A stretch of DNA of 64,000 nt, from NCBI RefSeq assembly GCF_004028635.1, contig NZ_ML138678.1, positions 1,496,810-1,560,809 on the forward strand, read 5' to 3'. Shown one piece after another: positions 26,753-34,767 of the stretch (position 1 is the stretch's first letter; every line of letters begins with the position of its first letter). The notes beneath the pieces are model-generated. The model was not told the origin of the DNA. It saw only the letters and a program-made list of their open reading frames with translations, and ran no database searches. The position numbers and the translations under genes were made by a program. The DNA comes from Streptomyces cyaneus (lineage in GTDB: Bacteria > Actinomycetota > Actinomycetes > Streptomycetales > Streptomycetaceae).

Positions 26753-26853
26753 AGCAGCCACCTCCTCGCGTGCTTTGCCGCACGCTCCGGCAAGAGCCGG
26801 ATCAGCCGCATGACGAGAGTCGGTTTCTGCTCCTCGTGACAGCCCATGCGGGG

Positions 26854-26952
26854 GCGTCCTCCCTTCGACGTGAGGCGGTCAGTCACGGTCCCGGGACCGC
26901 TCTCGTCGGGCCGGGCCCCGACGAGGTGGGGCCCGGAGTGAAGGGAGGACGC
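26854..26952. repeat. Long inverted repeat, 13-base arms
   Basis: Arms GCGTCCTCCCTTC (26854-26866) and GAAGGGAGGACGC (26940-26952) are perfect. Nested inside are GGTCCCGGGACC and a hairpin CTCGTCGGGGCC-type stem (CTCGTCGGGCC...CCCCGACGAG). The overall shape is a cruciform or a multibranched RNA; no transposase is nearby. Confidence 0.7.
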
Positions 26953-27010
26953 ACCCAACTGGCGCGTCACGACGTCATACTATCGGTCACAGCGCACTTG
27001 CCGTGCGTAA

Positions 27011-28612
27011 TCAGCAGATGTCCGGCTTGCGCCAACTGCACTCGACATCGGTGTTCGTCCCGCCCCCGCGAATCGACGTCGAAACGGCCGAACCGGCCGC
27101 CTCCGCGGTCGACTTGGCCAACGTCACCACGATCGCGTCCTCCAACGGCTTCACGGACGAGGCCAGATAGTTGTTGAGGACGATGCCGTAGACGAGTTCG
27201 CGTCCCCCGGCATCCGTGACGTACCCGGACAGGCCCGACGCCCCCGTCAACGACCCGGTCTTCGCACGGGCGTTGAGCGCGGCAGCCGTACCGCACATCC
27301 GCGTCCGCAGCGTGCCCCCGACGAACCTGTCCGGGGCGCAGGCGACGGGCAGCGAGCGGTACCAGTCGGCGTACCAGGGCTCGGCGCGCACGGCGAGGAG
27401 GAGCTCGACGAGCTGCCCGGCCGGGAAGTTGTTCATCCGCGAGAGACCGGAGCCGTCGACCTGCCGCACCTTGCCGGAGTCGACGCCGACGCCCTTGAGG
27501 TAGCCGCTGATCGCCGACAGCCCGGCGCCCCAACTCCCCTGCTGCGAGGCCTTGTAGCCCATGGCCTTGGTGAGGATCTCGGCGTGCATGTTGTTGGAGA
27601 GCTTCATGAACGGCACGAGCAGGTCCTTCAGGGGCATGGAGTCGTGCGATGCCAACTCCCGTGCGGTCGCGGGGGTCTGGCGGCCCAGGCGGGTCGGCCC
27701 GGTGACCTTGACGCCGTGCTTCGCGAGCGCGTCCCGGAAGACGGCGGCGGCGTATCCGGTGGGCTCCCAGACGGTGGCCCACTCCTTCGCGCCGGCGCCG
27801 CCGACGGGTGTCGTACCGCTGACGACGACGGTGTTCGTGCCGTGCTCCCGCTCCACGGTGAGGTCGTTCGCCCCACCGGCGGCGACGGTGGTGGCCCGCA
27901 CGTCGAGGTCGACGTAGTCGGTGTCGGGCGTGACGGTGACGACCGGTTCGTCACCGGCCTCCTCCCCCGGCGCGACCGTGACGATCACGGTCCCGGTGTC
28001 GTAGTCGGTGTCCGGGGCCACACTGAGGGCGCTGATCTGGGCCGAGTAGTACGAGGACTCGTCGTCGGCGGCCCAGGAACGGCCGAGACGCTGGTCGTCG
28101 AACCGGGTGTCGTCGGCGACGAGCCGCCCCGCGACGCGGGTGACACCGGAGGCGGCGACATCGGCGGCGAGCCGGTCGTAGTCCTGGGCGAGCAGGGTCG
28201 GATCGCCGGTGCCGCGCAGGTAGAGGTCGCCGTACAGCACGGAGCCCTGCCGTCGGCCGGTCGACAGCACGTCCGTCGTGAACCGGTACTCGGGGCCGAG
28301 GATCTCCATCGCGGCGGCCGACGTGGGGAGCTTGGTGTTGGAGGCGGGCATCAGGCGGGTGGAGGGCAGGTGCTGGTAGAGGAGCTCGCCGGTGGCGGCG
28401 TCGGCGACCACGACGCTCGCCACGCCGCCCTCCATCCGCGCATCGCCCAGGACGGTGTCGATGGCCTCCGGCAGGCCACTTCGGTCGGCATCCGCACCGG
28501 CCTGCGCGCCGGGGCCGAGGACGGCGGCGACGAGCGCCGCTGCGACGGGCCAAATCCATAATCTTCTACGGGAGTTGAGTCGTCTTCCGGAATCGCTCAC
28601 GGGTCTGCTCAT
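27011..28612 (-). CDS. dacB: D-alanyl-D-alanine carboxypeptidase/endopeptidase, PBP4 (peptidase S13)
   Basis: 533-residue secreted low-molecular-weight penicillin-binding protein that trims or cleaves peptidoglycan stem peptides. A basic start and hydrophobic helix (LWIWPVAAALVAAVLG, ~19-34) form the signal sequence. The catalytic triad of motifs is complete: SxxK at Ser91-Lys94 (ASNTK), SxN in KLSNNMHAE, and KTG in RAKTGSLTG. The large insertion between motifs 1 and 2 is typical of class C PBPs. ATG at 28612 is near the secreted esterase stop (28680), 67 bp away, so co-transcription is possible. Confidence 0.93.
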   Translation of the reverse strand: MSRPVSDSGRRLNSRRRLWIWPVAAALVAAVLGPGAQAGADADRSGLPEAIDTVLGDARMEGGVASVVVADAATGELLYQHLPSTRLMPASNTKLPTSAAAMEILGPEYRFTTDVLSTGRRQGSVLYGDLYLRGTGDPTLLAQDYDRLAADVAASGVTRVAGRLVADDTRFDDQRLGRSWAADDESSYYSAQISALSVAPDTDYDTGTVIVTVAPGEEAGDEPVVTVTPDTDYVDLDVRATTVAAGGANDLTVEREHGTNTVVVSGTTPVGGAGAKEWATVWEPTGYAAAVFRDALAKHGVKVTGPTRLGRQTPATARELASHDSMPLKDLLVPFMKLSNNMHAEILTKAMGYKASQQGSWGAGLSAISGYLKGVGVDSGKVRQVDGSGLSRMNNFPAGQLVELLLAVRAEPWYADWYRSLPVACAPDRFVGGTLRTRMCGTAAALNARAKTGSLTGASGLSGYVTDAGGRELVYGIVLNNYLASSVKPLEDAIVVTLAKSTAEAAGSAVSTSIRGGGTNTDVECSWRKPDIC

Positions 28613-28679
28613 GCTTCAGGAGCATCCCGGACAACCGCCCTCGGCGACAGAGCACGTCGACAGAGACGTCGACGTCGGC

Positions 28680-29663
28680 TCAGCCCAGCCCCCAGGCCCG
28701 CCCCATCCGGTACGCGGCACACAGGTTCACGTCGAGGACATACGCCCCGGCGCTCCCGCACTGCTCACTCCCGCTCCCCGGATCGACGGGCTGCCCGTGC
28801 CCCATCCCGGTGACGCTGTACGTCTCGACGACGGCACGTCCGCCCGCGTCCCGGAAGACCTGATGCGGATACCCGGCGACGGTGTCACTCACGTCGGCCG
28901 TCTGATCGGCCCCCTGCACATCGGTCCACTGCCGCATCAGGTCGGTCATGTTGACGGGCTTCACGGTGTAGTCGGCCGTGCCCTGGAAGGCGATCAGCGT
29001 GGGCCAGGGGCCGGTGTACCCCGGCCGGGCGGCCCGCACCCGGTCGCCCCACTGCCGCGGGGTCTGCGTGGCACCGACGTACATGCACACGTACGGCGAC
29101 CCGGCGGCCTGCGCGCACCCGTACGGCAGCCCGGCGACGATCCCGCCCGCCGCGAACCGCTCCGGATACGCCGCCATCATCACGGTGCTCATCCCGCCCC
29201 CGGCGGACAGCCCGGTGACATACACACGCGAGGCGTCGGCGGCGGTGTCCGCGAGCTGCCGGTCCACCATCTGCGCGACGGACGCGGCCTCGCCCTGCCC
29301 CCGCGCGATGTCGCCGCTCTGGAACCAGTTGAAGCAGGACGAGGCGTTGTTGGCGGACTGCTGCTGCGGCAGCACGACGGAGAAGCCCCAGCGGTCGGCG
29401 AGCTGGAGCCATCCGCTGCCGGTGCCGTAGCCGGTGGCGTTCTGGGTACAGCCGTGCAGCGCGACGACCACGGGCCGACCGTCGGGCAGCCCGTCGGGGA
29501 CGTACCGGAACATGCGCAGCGCACCGGGGTTCGACCCGAACCCGGTGACCTCCTGGAGAGAGGCGGCCTCGGCCCGGCCCGGTGTGAGGACGGCGGCGAT
29601 CAGGGCGACGAGAAGGGTCACGAGGACGGGGATACGACGGCTTGCGGCTCTGGTCTGTGTCAT
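28680..29663 (-). CDS. Secreted PHB-depolymerase-like / CE1 esterase
   Basis: 327 residues with an N-terminal signal peptide (RIPVLVTLLVALIAAVLTPGRAEA). The alpha/beta hydrolase features are VVALHGCTQN (oxyanion strand), the nucleophile elbow GLSAGGGMS, ADYTVKP with the probable Asp region, and GMGHGQPVDPG with the catalytic His. Multiple cysteines suggest an extracellular disulfide-bonded enzyme. The family includes extracellular polyhydroxybutyrate depolymerases and acetylxylan/feruloyl esterases, so the substrate is undecided. ATG at 29663 has a poor ribosome-binding site. A perfect palindrome lies 55-68 bp upstream. Confidence 0.85.
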   Translation of the reverse strand: MTQTRAASRRIPVLVTLLVALIAAVLTPGRAEAASLQEVTGFGSNPGALRMFRYVPDGLPDGRPVVVALHGCTQNATGYGTGSGWLQLADRWGFSVVLPQQQSANNASSCFNWFQSGDIARGQGEAASVAQMVDRQLADTAADASRVYVTGLSAGGGMSTVMMAAYPERFAAGGIVAGLPYGCAQAAGSPYVCMYVGATQTPRQWGDRVRAARPGYTGPWPTLIAFQGTADYTVKPVNMTDLMRQWTDVQGADQTADVSDTVAGYPHQVFRDAGGRAVVETYSVTGMGHGQPVDPGSGSEQCGSAGAYVLDVNLCAAYRMGRAWGLG

Positions 29664-29717
29664 GCAGAGGGACCGTAGAAGCGTGAACGAGCCGTCGATA
29701 TGGGGTCGGACAACATA

Positions 29718-29731
29718 ACGGACGCGTCCGT
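29718..29731. promoter_or_regulatory. Perfect palindrome upstream of the esterase gene
   Basis: ACGGACGCGTCCGT is a 14-base perfect palindrome 55 bp upstream of the esterase start. It looks like a dimeric-repressor operator (TetR-like spacing), but no regulator gene is adjacent. Confidence 0.5.
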
Positions 29732-29757
29732 CATGGGGGCTTATCGAGTGGGCTGCC

Positions 29758-29913
29758 TCAGAGCAGCAGCAGGCTGGTGACGAAGCAGACCCAGAACACG
29801 AACTGGGCGCCGCAAGGGTCCTCGCCGGGGTCCTTGATCGCGTCGTCCACCACGTGCGGGAGCCAGACCACTGCGGCCACTGGAGGTGCGGTGAGGGCAA
29901 GGAGCGCGATCAC
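29758..29913 (-). CDS. 51-residue coupled membrane peptide
   Basis: GTG at 29913 overlaps the DUF4232 lipoprotein stop as GTGA, a classical translational-coupling arrangement. The product has a hydrophobic helix (VIALLALTAPPVAAVVWLPH), a short acidic loop (DDAIKDPGEDPCG) and a second helix (QFVFWVCFVTSLLLL), so a hairpin membrane peptide is likely. I know no family for it. It may assist or localise the upstream lipoprotein; that is inference. Confidence 0.6.
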   Translation of the reverse strand: MIALLALTAPPVAAVVWLPHVVDDAIKDPGEDPCGAQFVFWVCFVTSLLLL

Positions 29914-30950
29914 GGGCCCTGGGGGTCGGGGGCGGTGGCGGTGGCGGCGGGGTCCCGGTACGTCTCGTCCTTCTTCCACGGCCCGACGCCGAGCCTCCCC
30001 GTCGTCCCGAGGTCCAGCTCCGGCACGACCATCACGGGGTCGGCCCCGGGCCTCGCCCGCACGCGGACATACGGCGCGTTCACCGGGTCGCCGACACCCG
30101 CCTCGGTGGTGTTCCGCCACGCCAGCCCCGCCTCCGCGGCCTCGCCCGGCCGTAGGACGACGGGCTGCGGGGTGCCGCCGCCACCGGTGGCGGTGCTGAT
30201 CCGATCGGTTCCGCGCAGGACACGCACGCCATCGACGGAGTCGTGGTCCTCGTCGAGGAGTTCGAGCTCCGGGTACCCGTTGAGCCGATAACTGCTGGTG
30301 CCGCAGTTGACGAGATGCAGGCCGACGACGCGCAGCCCCATGGCAGCGTCCCCGTCATCGGCGTAGAGGCGCACTCCGGACTCGGGGCACGGCCCGGAGG
30401 CGGACGACGCCTCGGCGGCGGGGACACTGCGCACCTGGACCACATCCACGCCCGACACCTCGGGCGCGTGCCCGACCGTCTCCGCCATGACGACGCTGCC
30501 CTTGACGGTCCGCCCCGGCCCGACCGCCTCGACGATCCGTTCCCCGTTGTCGACCACACCTCCCGACGCCGAGGTGAATCCGAGGGTCACCGTGTAAGTG
30601 GCGGTCTCCGTCTCCCGGTTGGTGACCTCGAACTCCGCGCTGTAGTCCACCCCCGAGCAGCCGCTCTCCGGCCCCCAGGCGTACAGCGCGGTGATCTTCA
30701 CGCCGCCCTCGGCCGCCCCGTCACCGGAGGGCAGGGGCAGGGGAGTCGGCGTACCGGAGGGGCTGACGGACGATTCGGTCGGCGATTGCGCGGACGCCGG
30801 GCCGCCGTACTGCGAGAAGTCCGAGGGACACAGCTTCTCGGCCCGGACCCGGCCGTCGTCATCGCCCGGCGAGGCGCCCTGTGAACCGCACGCGGCGAGC
30901 AGCAGGACACCGCCGAGCACGGCGGGAACGGCACGGGAGGCGGGAGGCAT
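29910..30950 (-). CDS. DUF4232 lipoprotein
   Basis: 346 residues. A lipoprotein signal (AVPAVLGGVLLLAAC) ends in the lipobox LAAC with Cys about residue 21, followed by an Asp/Ser/Pro-rich linker. The C-terminal ~160 residues form a DUF4232 beta-domain (GLRVVGLHLVNCGTSSYRLNGYPELELLD ... VVLRPGEAAEAGLAWRNT), preceded by a second beta region with CSGVDYSAEFEVTN. It is predicted to be anchored to the outer face of the membrane. Function unknown; the family is common in actinobacteria. It overlaps the 51-residue peptide gene by GTGA. Confidence 0.85.
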   Translation of the reverse strand: MPPASRAVPAVLGGVLLLAACGSQGASPGDDDGRVRAEKLCPSDFSQYGGPASAQSPTESSVSPSGTPTPLPLPSGDGAAEGGVKITALYAWGPESGCSGVDYSAEFEVTNRETETATYTVTLGFTSASGGVVDNGERIVEAVGPGRTVKGSVVMAETVGHAPEVSGVDVVQVRSVPAAEASSASGPCPESGVRLYADDGDAAMGLRVVGLHLVNCGTSSYRLNGYPELELLDEDHDSVDGVRVLRGTDRISTATGGGGTPQPVVLRPGEAAEAGLAWRNTTEAGVGDPVNAPYVRVRARPGADPVMVVPELDLGTTGRLGVGPWKKDETYRDPAATATAPDPQGP

Positions 30951-31017
30951 GCGCCCACCTCACCAAGATCCGGTCGCACGGGCTGTGGTGGAACCCACAC
31001 CTCCGGTCACAGCGGTG

Positions 31018-32319
31018 TCACAGATCACTCTGGATGAACCCGTCGACCAGCGAGACATGGAACTCGCCGTAGCCGAACCGCTCCCCGAGCACCTGGTAGC
31101 GGGCGTACCGCTCCTCGCTGAGCGGCATCCACAGCGCGAGCAGGACCCGCAGGAACAGCCGGAAGCCGAGGTCGGGATCGACCTGGGCGACGACCTGCTC
31201 CAGCACCTGCGCCGCGGCGGCACCCGGTATGCCCTGCCAGTGGGGCTGGATGGTCCTGGACGCGAACTCGGCTTCCAGGTCGCGCAGTTCGCGCAGCACC
31301 TCGTCCGTGAGGTCCGCCCGCACCGGTCCCGGGGCGGGGCGGTAGGCGGGCGCGGTCTCCCGCAGCCGCTCCCGGCAGACCTCGGCGATCTGCTCCAGCC
31401 ACTGCCGTACGTCGATGCCGAGACGGTCGGGCCGCAAGCCGCAGTCGGACGCGGCCAGCCACAACGTGGTGAGCGTGTCGTCGGACAGGGGCGAGGCGAG
31501 CAGCCGCGTCACGTCCTCCAGCAGAACGGCGGCCGCACTGCCCGGCGACTGCCGGACGTCATCGGCGCCAACCGCATCGCGCAGGCGCTCATCCGCCGTG
31601 CCGTCGTACCAGTGCGCGAACCGCCCGGTGAGCTCCGAGAGCCCGAAGTCCCAGTCGGCATCGCGCCGGGCCGGGTCGACGGGCGGCCAGTCGACCTCAA
31701 GGTCGTCGTGGACGACCGCGAAGCAGTACTCGAAGGGCTCGCTGAGCTCGATGAACCGGTCGTAACGCGCCTTGTCGACCCGCACGGAGTGCGCCTTCAG
31801 GATCCGCAGCAGCAGGCGGAAGCCGAGATCCGCGCCGGCCTCGGCAACGGCCCGCCGCAGGACCGCAACGATGTCCGGCAGTGGCACCGCCCGCGCCAGG
31901 TCCGCCTCGACCGCCCCGATCTCGGCGAGTACGGCGTCCCGCATCTCCTCCTCCACCAGCACGGGCCGGCGGGGTTCGACGAACATGGTGCTCCGGTACT
32001 TCACAAAGGTCTTCGGGCGTTTCGGCGGTCGCGCCGGATACGCCTCCGACCAGCCACGCAGCCAGTCCCGCACGGTCGCGCCCCGGACGACCGGGTCGAA
32101 CCGCTCCCGGTCGGCGGCCAGCCACAGCGTGCGGATCATGTCATCCGGCAAGGACGACTCCAGCAGGCTCCGGGCATCCTCCCCGACCTGCTCGTCTCCC
32201 TCCATCCCGCCCTTGGGTAAGGGCAGGGGCAGGGCGGCCTCGGATCTCCCGGCGAGGCCGCTGAGCCCGAAGTCCTCGTCGTACATCACGTAGTACGGCT
32301 CGTCCGGCTGCGTAGTCAT
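31018..32319 (-). CDS. Unknown protein with two tandem homologous halves
   Basis: 433 residues, soluble and acidic, with no known motif. It has an internal duplication: LPDDMIRTLWLAADRERFDP with RDWLRGWSEA (residues ~56-93) recurs as LSDDTLTTLWLAASDCGLRP with RQWLEQIAEV (~277-313). Likewise ADLGFRLLLRILKAHSVRV recurs as PDLGFRLFLRVLLALWMPL, each followed by a YxRF/YxRY pair and a FxY motif. So it is two copies of a ~200-residue alpha-helical domain. ATG at 32319 (MTTQPDEPYYV) has GACGGGG upstream. It sits next to ssrA without an evident link. Confidence 0.75.
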   Translation of the reverse strand: MTTQPDEPYYVMYDEDFGLSGLAGRSEAALPLPLPKGGMEGDEQVGEDARSLLESSLPDDMIRTLWLAADRERFDPVVRGATVRDWLRGWSEAYPARPPKRPKTFVKYRSTMFVEPRRPVLVEEEMRDAVLAEIGAVEADLARAVPLPDIVAVLRRAVAEAGADLGFRLLLRILKAHSVRVDKARYDRFIELSEPFEYCFAVVHDDLEVDWPPVDPARRDADWDFGLSELTGRFAHWYDGTADERLRDAVGADDVRQSPGSAAAVLLEDVTRLLASPLSDDTLTTLWLAASDCGLRPDRLGIDVRQWLEQIAEVCRERLRETAPAYRPAPGPVRADLTDEVLRELRDLEAEFASRTIQPHWQGIPGAAAAQVLEQVVAQVDPDLGFRLFLRVLLALWMPLSEERYARYQVLGERFGYGEFHVSLVDGFIQSDL

Positions 32320-32373
32320 CCCCGTCTTCGCTCCCCCGTCATTGCTCCCCCGTCTTTTGCAATACCGGCATGA

Positions 32374-32409
32374 CAAAGGCCCCGCTGCCCGGAGGCGGCG
32401 AGGCCTTTG
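32374..32409 (-). terminator. Second terminator-like hairpin downstream of tmRNA
   Basis: Arms CAAAGGCC(CCGC) and (GCGG..)GGCCTTTG flank a GC-rich loop with a small bulge. It lies 38-73 bases past the tmRNA 3' end and upstream of the next minus-strand gene. Confidence 0.6.
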
Positions 32410-32421
32410 CCCACATGGGTT

Positions 32422-32441
32422 GGGAGGTTCGGAAACCTCCC
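32422..32441 (-). terminator. ssrA: tmRNA trailer hairpin/terminator
   Basis: A perfect 8-base stem, GGGAGGTT and AACCTCCC, with a 4-base loop, begins 6 bases after the mature tmRNA end. Confidence 0.7.
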
Positions 32442-32446
32442 GATCG

Positions 32447-32812
32447 TGGAGATGGCGGGAATCGAACCCGCGTCCAACGGTGCAGAATCAGGGCTTCTCC
32501 GTGTGCAGTTCGCTGTGATTTTCTCGGCCCCGGCGATCACGCGAACAAGTCGCCGACGGGCCCAGTCACTGTTAGATTTCCCTCTTCACCCCGTGACCGG
32601 GATCAAGGTTTAGTTCCCTAGCTGATGCCAGGATCCGGGTCGGGAACAGCCCCGGGCTGACACTTCGCAAGTCGCTACTTAGGCAGCGAGGGCGAAGGAA
32701 TCGCGCTTGGTGTTGGCGATTATTTTTTGCGACATATGGTTTACGAGATCATTGCCGCTTCCTCGACACGCTTCCCCTGCTTCAACAGCCGCTGTCGAAA
32801 CCGATCATCCCC
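32447..32812 (-). ncRNA. ssrA: Transfer-messenger RNA (tmRNA)
   Basis: This RNA rescues ribosomes stalled on broken mRNAs. The 5' end GGGGATGATCGGTTTCGACA and the 3' end GGTTCGATTCCCGCCATCTC plus CA form the tRNA-Ala-like domain; GGGGATG pairs with CATCTCC in the acceptor stem with one G-U. The CCA is not encoded. The tag frame (32679-32717, minus strand) reads ANTKRDSFALAA followed by TAA, ending in the typical actinobacterial ALAA degron. About 366 nt. SmpB, its protein partner, is encoded just upstream on the same strand. Confidence 0.96.
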
Positions 32813-32931
32813 ATGTGCTTTTTTCAATCCCCACCGGAAAGATCCGGCGAGGGGCGCGCACCCTCTGTGAGGTGCAGTGCCATCGTACGTGACGAACGCA
32901 CGACGATGCCAGCGTATTCCCGGCGGCCGGC

Positions 32932-33486
32932 CTACTGGGCCCGCTGCCGCCGCTTCGCCGCCGCGATCGCCCGGTCCGACTCCCGCCGGTCCTGCTTCTC
33001 CCGCAGGGTCTGGCGCTTGTCGTACTCCTTCTTGCCTCGCGCGAGCGCGATCTCGGCCTTCGCGCGGCCGTCCTTGAAGTACAGGGCGAGCGGCACGATC
33101 GTGTGACCCGTCTCCTGGGCCTTGGCCTCCAGCTTGTCGATCTCCTCGCGGTGCAGCAGGAGCTTGCGCTTGCGGCGCGCGGAGTGGTTGGTCCAGCTGC
33201 CCTGGTGATACTCGGGGATGTGGGCGTTGTGCAGCCACGCCTCACCCCGGTCGATCTGGACGAAGCCGTCGGTCAGCGAGGTCCGTCCCTCACGCAGCGA
33301 CTTGACCTCGGTGCCCATGAGGACGAGCCCGGCCTCGTAGGTGTCGATGATCGCGTAGTCGTGCCGGGCCTTCTTGTTCTGGGCGACGATCTTGCGCTTG
33401 CCGCCCTTCTCGCCGTCCCTGGCCTTCGCGGCCGCCCCGCCCTGCTTGGGCTGGGACTCCTTCGGTACGTACATTCCCTTGCTCAT
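32932..33486 (-). CDS. smpB: SmpB, tmRNA-binding protein
   Basis: 184 residues. SmpB binds the tRNA-like domain of tmRNA and mimics the missing anticodon stem in the ribosome. The core barrel is clear: [65 protein letters not shown], and the C-terminal basic tail ([29 protein letters not shown]) that enters the mRNA channel. The N-terminal ~28 residues (Lys/Gly/Ala-rich) are an actinobacterial extension. Starts at 33498, 33486 or 33471 are possible; 33486 (MSKGMYVPK) is chosen. It lies 119 bp upstream of ssrA. Confidence 0.95.
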   Translation of the reverse strand: MSKGMYVPKESQPKQGGAAAKARDGEKGGKRKIVAQNKKARHDYAIIDTYEAGLVLMGTEVKSLREGRTSLTDGFVQIDRGEAWLHNAHIPEYHQGSWTNHSARRKRKLLLHREEIDKLEAKAQETGHTIVPLALYFKDGRAKAEIALARGKKEYDKRQTLREKQDRRESDRAIAAAKRRQRAQ

Positions 33487-33534
33487 AGTGCCGTCCATTT
33501 TCGCACTACGCAGGGGGTGCGGGGAAAGCCGATT

Positions 33535-34700
33535 TACGACTCGCCGAGTCCGCTGAGGACCGTCTCGGCCCGCTCCACGAGCTGCTGGTCGGCATCCAGG
33601 TCAGGGGTGATGCCCCTGCCGTCGACGGCTCGTCCGGAGGGAGTGCGGTAGTGCCCGACGGTCAGCTCGGCCACGGAGCCGTCGGGGAGGCGGCTCGGCA
33701 TCTGGACCGAGCCCTTGCCGAAGGTGCGGGTGCCCACCACGACCGCGCGGCCACGGTCCTGCAGGGCGCCGGTGAGCAGCTCGGCCGCGCTCATCGTGCC
33801 GCCGTCGACGAGCGCGACCAGGGGTCTGCCGGTGTCGCCGCCGGGTTCGGCGTGCAGGGCGCGCTGGTCACCGTCGACGTCGTACGTGGCGACGAGGCCG
33901 CCGTCGAGGAAGGCGGAGGCGGCGGTGACGGCCTCGGTGACCAGGCCGCCGGAGTTGCCCCGCAGGTCGAGGATGACGCCGACGCCGGCCGGGGCGTGGC
34001 GCAGGGCGGTGCGGACGGCGTCGCCGGAGCCCTTGGTGAAGGAGGCGATCCTGACGACGGTGATGCCGTCGGCGAGTTTTCGAACAGTGACCGAGTCGGT
34101 GGACAGGGTGGCCCGGCGCAGAGTGAGGTCCCACGCGCGCGTGCCACGCTCCAGCCCCACCCTCACCGCCGTACCGGCGGGCGCGTCCGTCGCGTCACCC
34201 CGCAGTAAAGAGATGACCTCGGTGACCGGGCGCCCGGCGACCCTCTCGCCGTCGATGCTGCGCAGCCGGTCGCCCGCGCGGATCCCGGCGACCGCCGCGG
34301 GCGACCCCGCCCGCACCTTGGTCACTTCGATACGACCGTCCCGCTCGCGGCGCGCCCACAGCCCGACGCCGGTGTACTCGCCGTCGAGGGCCTCCTCGAA
34401 CTCCTTGTACTCGCCCTGGGAGTAGACGGCCCCCCAGCGGTCTCCGCTGCGGCTGACCGCGCGCTCGGCGGCCTCCATGGGGGACTCGCCCGCGGCCATG
34501 GCCTCGGCGGCTGCCTCGGCGACGTCGACGTGCCGGCCCGCCGGGGCGGCCGAACCGGCGGCGTCGGCCGAGGATTTCCGGTCAGGGCCGGGCAGGGAGC
34601 CGGTCGCGGCGCCCGCGACGAGCACGCTCGTGAAGAGCAATGTCAGGGCGGCCCCGCGGCGAATGCGGCGGGGCTGACAGAACAGGTCACGACCTGACAT
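33535..34700 (-). CDS. S41-family C-terminal processing peptidase with PDZ domain
   Basis: 388 residues. A signal/anchor helix ([18 protein letters not shown], ~17-34) is followed by an N-terminal helical region, a PDZ domain ([30 protein letters not shown], then GDRLRSIDG) and the S41 catalytic core. The catalytic serine is in [11 protein letters not shown] and the lysine in [24 protein letters not shown] precedes them. It degrades or trims extracytoplasmic proteins, with specificity for C-terminal tails. It sits between smpB and ftsX on the same strand, an arrangement also seen in Bacillus-type ftsEX-ctp clusters. Periodic processing near the divisome is plausible but unproven. Confidence 0.92.
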
Positions 34701-34723
34701 GCCGGTGAGTCTAGGACAACGTG

Positions 34724-34756
34724 AGGGGCCGCACGGTGCGTTGCCCGCACGGCCCC
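34724..34756 (-). terminator. Hairpin between ftsX and the S41 protease gene
   Basis: GGGGCCG and CGGCCCC outer arms with an internal GTGCG/CGCAC pairing in the 67-bp gap. It is imperfect and lacks a U-run, so it may only attenuate read-through. Confidence 0.4.
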
Positions 34757-34767
34757 CGCGGCGTTGG

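Larger units (their letters stand above)
26243..27010. other. Gene-free 768-bp region made of structured repeats
   Basis: No gene is evident between the LacI stop and the PBP4 stop. 26341-26752 is a 113-bp tandem array. 26760-26850 holds smaller hairpins (GCGTGC/GCACGC, CCGGC/GCCGG, a broken GCATGACGAG/CTCGTGACAGCCCATGC pairing). 26854-26952 is a long inverted repeat. Reading frames within the array shift by two bases per copy and are artefacts. Confidence 0.75.

Noticed and set aside
26341..26760. CRISPR array
   Set aside because: The repeats are 113 bp and directly abut each other with no unique spacers, and no cas genes are present.
26279..26839. Small repeated proteins translated from the 113-bp array
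   Set aside because: A 113-base period shifts the frame each copy, so similar peptides appear in all frames. There are no ribosome-binding sites, and the sequence is better explained by base-paired stems.
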